This document shows, one piece after another, positions 59,619 to 64,000 of a stretch of DNA of 64,000 nucleotides. The translations under genes and the position numbers were made by a program. The notes under the pieces are model-generated. The model made no database searches and was not told where the DNA came from. It saw only the letters and a program-made list of their open reading frames with translations. The first letter of the stretch is position 1. Each line of letters begins with the position of its first letter. The stretch covers positions 215,033-279,032 of the forward strand of contig JAKOGH010000096.1 of assembly GCA_024811115.1 (NCBI GenBank), in the 5' to 3' direction. Source of the stretch: Terana coerulea (lineage: Eukaryota > Basidiomycota > Agaricomycetes > Polyporales > Phanerochaetaceae).

Positions 59619-60545
59619 ATGGCACCCCGCAAAGTAATTTCGTGTCGCAGTCATCAACCAGAGTTCCGGATGCATACCCCACATCCGTCAAAACTTATCG
59701 TACACCGTATCACCGGCTCCATTTACGGCCCACCTGTTACTGACAGCAACTACCAGTCCACCGCTAATATCCCTCCAAATCGCGCCACGTATCAAGACTT
59801 TCCCTCGAATGTGGCGCAGCAGGGCAGCCACGCACAAGTATCACAAGCCTCGGAGAACCAAACCCACTGGCAACCTCAGGCGCAAGCTGCAAGCACCTAC
59901 TGGCAGTTTCCTCAGGGCCCATCCCATCCTCCTAATGTTTCAAGCTGGGTTCCGGCGCAACCATCGCAAGGCTACAGGGCTCCCTCCTATACGACTCACT
60001 TGTGCTACCCTGCTTCGACTCATGTTCACACAACGCCACAACACCGCGACCTGGCCTATGTGACGACCACTGGTCGACATCTTTCCAATCAGCCACACGG
60101 CTCCGGTGAGGGAGGCCCTGTTATCCCACCAAGGTATGACTCCGATGTACATCAACAAACTCCGAAAAGGCGTCGCCACCGTTCCACCCAAGATTTTAGG
60201 AGAGATGACCACCAATCCGCAATGCCAGTGGACAGTACTACTAATAGTCAACGTCGACAGCAGCACGCACTGCCATTGGAGAATAGGTTATCGCCTCTGA
60301 CAATAAAACACCAGTACGCTCCTTCTCCACATGGGAATTCCAAATTGCTCAAGTGTGCGTTATCGCTATCTACTGTAGACCTCCTATCCTACAATGGCTT
60401 TGCGCCTTCGTCGAACAATGCATTCGAGTCGGGCAACGATGTCCCTTCAAGTCAGAGTCGCGCAGTGTTGGATGCCCGGAGAAAACAAATGCTGGAAGAA
60501 CAGACTTTGCGATTACGAGGCCCTCCAGAGTGGAGTTCAAGATAG
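59619..60545 (+). CDS. Q/H/S/P-rich basic protein, unknown
   Basis: Single exon, 308 codons from the ATG (MAPRKVISCRSHQPEFRMHT). Disordered His/Gln/Ser/Pro/Tyr-rich sequence; a basic cluster TPKRRRHRS resembles a nuclear localisation signal; C-terminal helix AVLDARRKQMLEEQTLRLRG. An in-frame GTG lies 24 nt upstream but the ATG fits the TATA spacing. No domain recognised. Confidence 0.55.
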   Translation: MAPRKVISCRSHQPEFRMHTPHPSKLIVHRITGSIYGPPVTDSNYQSTANIPPNRATYQDFPSNVAQQGSHAQVSQASENQTHWQPQAQAASTYWQFPQGPSHPPNVSSWVPAQPSQGYRAPSYTTHLCYPASTHVHTTPQHRDLAYVTTTGRHLSNQPHGSGEGGPVIPPRYDSDVHQQTPKRRRHRSTQDFRRDDHQSAMPVDSTTNSQRRQQHALPLENRLSPLTIKHQYAPSPHGNSKLLKCALSLSTVDLLSYNGFAPSSNNAFESGNDVPSSQSRAVLDARRKQMLEEQTLRLRGPPEWSSR

Positions 60546-60962
60546 AGAGTTCCATGTGGATACCCTGAATATAAATGCTGGATAATCTTGTTACTGCTGT
60601 TGCTTTTCTACCATACTTGTTTACCTACTACTTAGTATGAAAAACCAACTTGAATACATGACGTTTTGACCTCAGAGCGACTGATTGAGAAAGGTGGCAA
60701 ACCATAGCCCTTGATTGTTTGTGTTAGTATTTTTAAGATTGAAGGTGCAGTCTGAGCAAATACTCCAGTTACCAGTGCCGGATATTCAATCCCGTTGGCG
60801 TGAACCACAGCTGGCATTTCCCCGGGCCGAGACGCCACAAAGGCATGATTAGGCGCCGATTTGTGACTTGGCTCTCGCCACGATTCATCAAAGGGATAAG
60901 TGGCACGCTGGCACAATGGCTGTTGCAATATCACACGTGACATAACTTAGTCCCTCAAATGC

Positions 60963-60970
60963 TATATAAT
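60963..60970 (+). promoter_or_regulatory. TATA box of gene at 61032
   Basis: TATATAAT, 69 nt upstream of the ATG at 61032. Confidence 0.55.
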
Positions 60971-61031
60971 GCTGTAGACCTCAGTTCGTATCCCTACTAC
61001 TTCCCTCAACCTCCCCTTCCATCCTTTCTTG

Positions 61032-62006
61032 ATGGAGTCAATGCGCAGATCTTCAAGTCGTCGCCGTGACCAACAGTACCCCTCTGCATACCATCCAACC
61101 TATCATACCGAGCCAGATGCATTCAATGACGGTACGCCACAGCTACGAAGGTACTCTCATAACGTGGGTAATCATGTGAACGGTGCTGTGGCAACGACCA
61201 TCCCTCCTCCGAACACCTACTATGCTGGCTCAGGCTTCCATTCAGCCCCGGCCCTTCAGGAGAACGAGAGATGGATTCTGCATGCTTCCCAGAATCAGCA
61301 TCCCAGCCCGCCTACACCCACGCAATCCCAACGGCAGCCCGCTTACGGACAACATCATGATCCTTCCACGACACCGCGACCTCAAGGTCAATGGACTTCC
61401 TTACATCACCAACCGGCTGCTCACAGTCAGGCTTACAGCCCTCCCCTATGAACAACGACAAGCTCCTCAGGCTGCAGTACCAAGTCAGGGTGCTCTAATG
61501 CGCGGCTACTACCCGGACACCGTTGAGCCTCCATATATCCCGTCCACGGATTGGGTATCTTCATATAGAGTTGCATACGCGGCTGCCGTCGACCCTACCG
61601 CTAACTTTACGGACGGATATCTGCATCATCCTGGTCGCGATCCCAAGAACCCTAAACTAGCAAGATACCCTGACCCACGGTTTACGATAGATCGCCACGG
61701 AAGACAGTCCGTCTCGATGAGCAGCATGCAGCCCCGTTATCCCAGTACGTGTTCTCTGAGCTCTCCGTTGGGTTTATGTGTTCATGCTGGTGTCCACCTG
61801 TCCTATCCGTGCTGAATCATGAAAACTGGATAGACAGACCTTTCTACGACGACTCTGCGCCTTCTGGTGGTAGTGGCAAGTCACGCGACCCCTGGCCACC
61901 CTTGAGTAACGAAGAAATAGCTCGGTGTAACGCTCTGCAGCTGGACAGACAGCGATATTTCGACTCGATGCCGCTACCAAACCCAGGGAAGAAGCCAAGA
62001 CGCTGA
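61032..62006 (+). CDS. Q/H/P/Y-rich basic protein, unknown
   Basis: Starts MESMRRSSSRRRDQQYPSAY; His/Gln/Pro/Tyr-rich disordered part; then a more ordered segment (GYYPDTVEPPYIPSTDWVSS, VAYAAAVDPTANFTDGYLHH, DPKNPKLARYPDPRFTIDRH); an intron (donor GTACGT at about 61742, acceptor GGATAG) and an end EEIARCNALQLDRQRYFDSM with PLPNPGKKPRR. One base too many in the C4 run 61445-61448 separates AYSPP from YEQRQAPQ. About 300 aa. Layout parallels the preceding gene (TATA box, disordered body, charged C-terminal helix), suggesting relatedness, though direct similarity is weak. Confidence 0.5.
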
Positions 62007-62351
62007 GTCCTGCGGCGAATCCTGGCGATATGCATAGTATTGGATTCACGGGAAGTTACTCTCTGTACACACATAAAGTTAGATAACGATATTTGCTAAG
62101 TCGGGGAAAATGCAATATAATATTGTATTACAGCCTCTAAAACTTGCTGCTCATCTTATACCTTACTGTGGTCTCGAGCACCCATAGAACCGGCCTTTGC
62201 GTAATGCATTCAATGTCACAAACAGTTCTCGCGCTTTGTAAGCAACACTGCCAAATATCTCATCTTCGAGTACATTTCGTAACGCTACATCTCCGTCGGC
62301 TTCAAGTAAATAGCTACACCGGTCATTCTTCCAGCAATGGCATACATCTCC

Positions 62352-64000
62352 TTACATGTCCCACTCGTCCCACATTCCGGGCACGACACTCGTCTGCTGC
62401 TGCGCCGTGAGGTCCGCCGTCTCCACAAGCTCCACAAGCTTTTCCGTGTTCCCGCCGCCGCCTTTCTCCTCCCGCCCGCGCATCGCCACGAATATCGCCT
62501 CGTCCGACGCGTGCACGAGCCGGATGTCCTTGCCCTCAATCACCTGTACGAGCTTCCCCGTCGCAATCGACCGCACCTCGATGAACTCCGCCGAGAAGAG
62601 CAGGACGTGCTCACCCCGGTACGCAAAGGACACCGCTTTGGTCTCCCACCGGAGGTAGCCTGCCGACCGAGCGGGCGCGCCATGCCTGGTGATGTAACAG
62701 CCCATCTCTGTTTGATGATTATTTAATGATTAGCTAGGTCAAGCGCGGCAACACGAACTTGGTAAACATACCATCAAAAACTACTAGTAGCTCGTTGCTG
62801 GACACCTTGACCAGTCCGAGCGGTTTGGCGCTGGAAGCGCGCTGCTTGAGCAGTTGTACTGGATCACTCTGGTCGTTGTAGTTTGGAACGACGGTTGCAT
62901 TCGCGGTGGTGGCAACAATGCTGGTCATGTCCGAGGTAAGCACGCATTTAACTGGTATTATTAAGAACACACACTTGGTTGGATCCATTATATGTATCCC
63001 ACGCTCTGCGCATATGCCGATGTTCTTGTGGAGGGCGGTGATATCATGCGAGTCCTTCGGTATCCATGTTGGCTATCAGGCATTAAGGTATAGGTATGAA
63101 CGCTATGCTTAGTCGGCCAAGAAAGCCAGACGTACCTCGCCGAATGGACGGAACGAGGCATGGCCCGTAACACTTCGACGTAGGTTGCTGCTGAGGTCCG
63201 CAGCTGACACCGCTTCTAGTGCATGGAGGGTCACCTGCAAGAAGCTCTTCGTGGCGTACAGCACTATGGAGTAATCGTCGTAAGCATATAGCAAGTAAGT
63301 TCAAATATATGGAGTGACGCACCGACCGTTCTTCCGTGCACCTTCGCGACTCTCGCAAACACGATGACAACATTCTGTTCGCTGACACGTTCGTATGAGG
63401 CGTCCAGGTCTTGTGGTCTCGCCGCTCCTAGAGCTACACGCGCGACAACATCCAGAGAATACGCCTCGAGGCCATCGTCCGAGTGCACGAGTATCTTGTT
63501 GAAGTCCGGTAATGCGTACAGAAAAGCAACATTTGGCTTCTTCAACACTCTCTTGAATTCTGTTATACTGGTTACATGCAAGGGCTCCCACGAGATTTGA
63601 CAAAAGCATACCTGGGTTACCACGGCCGCCAACATATATGCCAGACGAACATCCGACTGCGATCACGCTTCTGCCGTCGACCGCTGAAGCAACAGGTTAA
63701 GTACCCTAATTACGTGTGAATAGGCCCAACTTACAAAATGCTGTTGCAGTCCTTATCCTTCCAGTAGACCGTCCATTCGACGAAGGGCTGATCGATACCC
63801 GAAAGAAATTATCGTTTACAGCCTGAGACGCAAACCACTGATGCCTTCGTGAGAATCCACAAGGGTCTTACAGCAACGAAGTCGCATTTAACTCACCTTA
63901 TTTGCGTCCATCCGGACCTTCCGTATCCCAATCGCGTCGACCAGCGCTCTACGCCACCGCTCCGCTCTGCTTCACTAGCCGCATACAGGGTATATCGTCG
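62352..64000 (-). CDS. ROM2: Rho1 GEF (Rom2-type), PH-CNH C-terminal part; 5' part outside window
   Basis: C-terminal end of a Rho guanine-nucleotide exchange factor of the cell-wall-integrity pathway; DH domain would lie right of the window. At the edge is the PH-domain C-terminal helix (YTLYAASEAER, ERWRRALVDAIGIRKVRM). The CNH beta-propeller follows over several short introns: RSVIAVGCSSGIYVGGRG, KPNVAFLYALPDFNKILVHS, YERVSEQNVVIVFARVAKV, RRSVTGHASFRPFGE, KSNIGICAERGIHI-like (ALHKNIGICAERGIHI), KPLGLVKVSSNELLVVFD, WETKAVSFAYRGEHVLLFS, VIEGKDIRLVHASDEAIFVA. Ends QQQTSVVPGMWDEWDM. One G is missing at 63962-63963 in the PH helix. Confidence 0.88.

Overview
The window is nuclear DNA of a filamentous basidiomycete, most likely an agaricomycete wood- or litter-decay fungus. 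The reasons are gene density (a gene every ~2 kb), GC-rich exons split by many short (about 43-130 nt, mostly 50-70 nt) GT-AG introns, a GH11 xylanase, a histidine acid phosphatase, alanine/serine-rich secreted proteins of a type common in Agaricomycetes, and an F-box family with several local copies. No transposon, CRISPR array or rRNA was seen.

Layout. 1-2964: the 3' end of an NAD-dependent formate dehydrogenase gene, then a bHLH-zipper regulator. 3643-10597: two F-box paralogs on the minus strand flanking a GH11 xylanase, then a histidine acid phosphatase. 11740-18622: Nudix hydrolase, ZIP7-like zinc transporter (13 exons, one of 5 nt), HD-domain phosphohydrolase, an intron-containing tRNA-Thr(UGU), and TAN1. 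18623-23700: about 5 kb with no convincing gene. 23701-29496: three minus-strand genes for secreted or membrane surface proteins, one with a cytosolic SH3 domain. 30569-34495: a vacuolar-type Ca2+/H+ exchanger (18 exons, one of 8 nt) and a divergent cytochrome oxidase zinc subunit. 36573-40959: a secreted protein built of tandem modules and an unknown gene. 41001-53310: F-box, SVF1, OMA1, ACL4, RMI1, DNAJC8/Spf31 and COX11, a dense housekeeping block. 53728-62006: an unknown small membrane protein, a long low-complexity (possibly regulatory) protein, and three small basic Q/S/P-rich genes with good TATA boxes. 62352-64000: the PH-CNH end of a Rom2-type Rho GEF.

A striking property of the sequence is that about half of the genes, including conserved housekeeping ones, need a one-base (rarely two-base) correction, nearly always in a homopolymer, to read through conserved domains. 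I read this mainly as uncorrected long-read error, not wholesale pseudogenisation; the sites are listed in the findings. Exon models were made by hand from splice signals and conserved protein sequence, and family names come from recognised motifs, not database searches.
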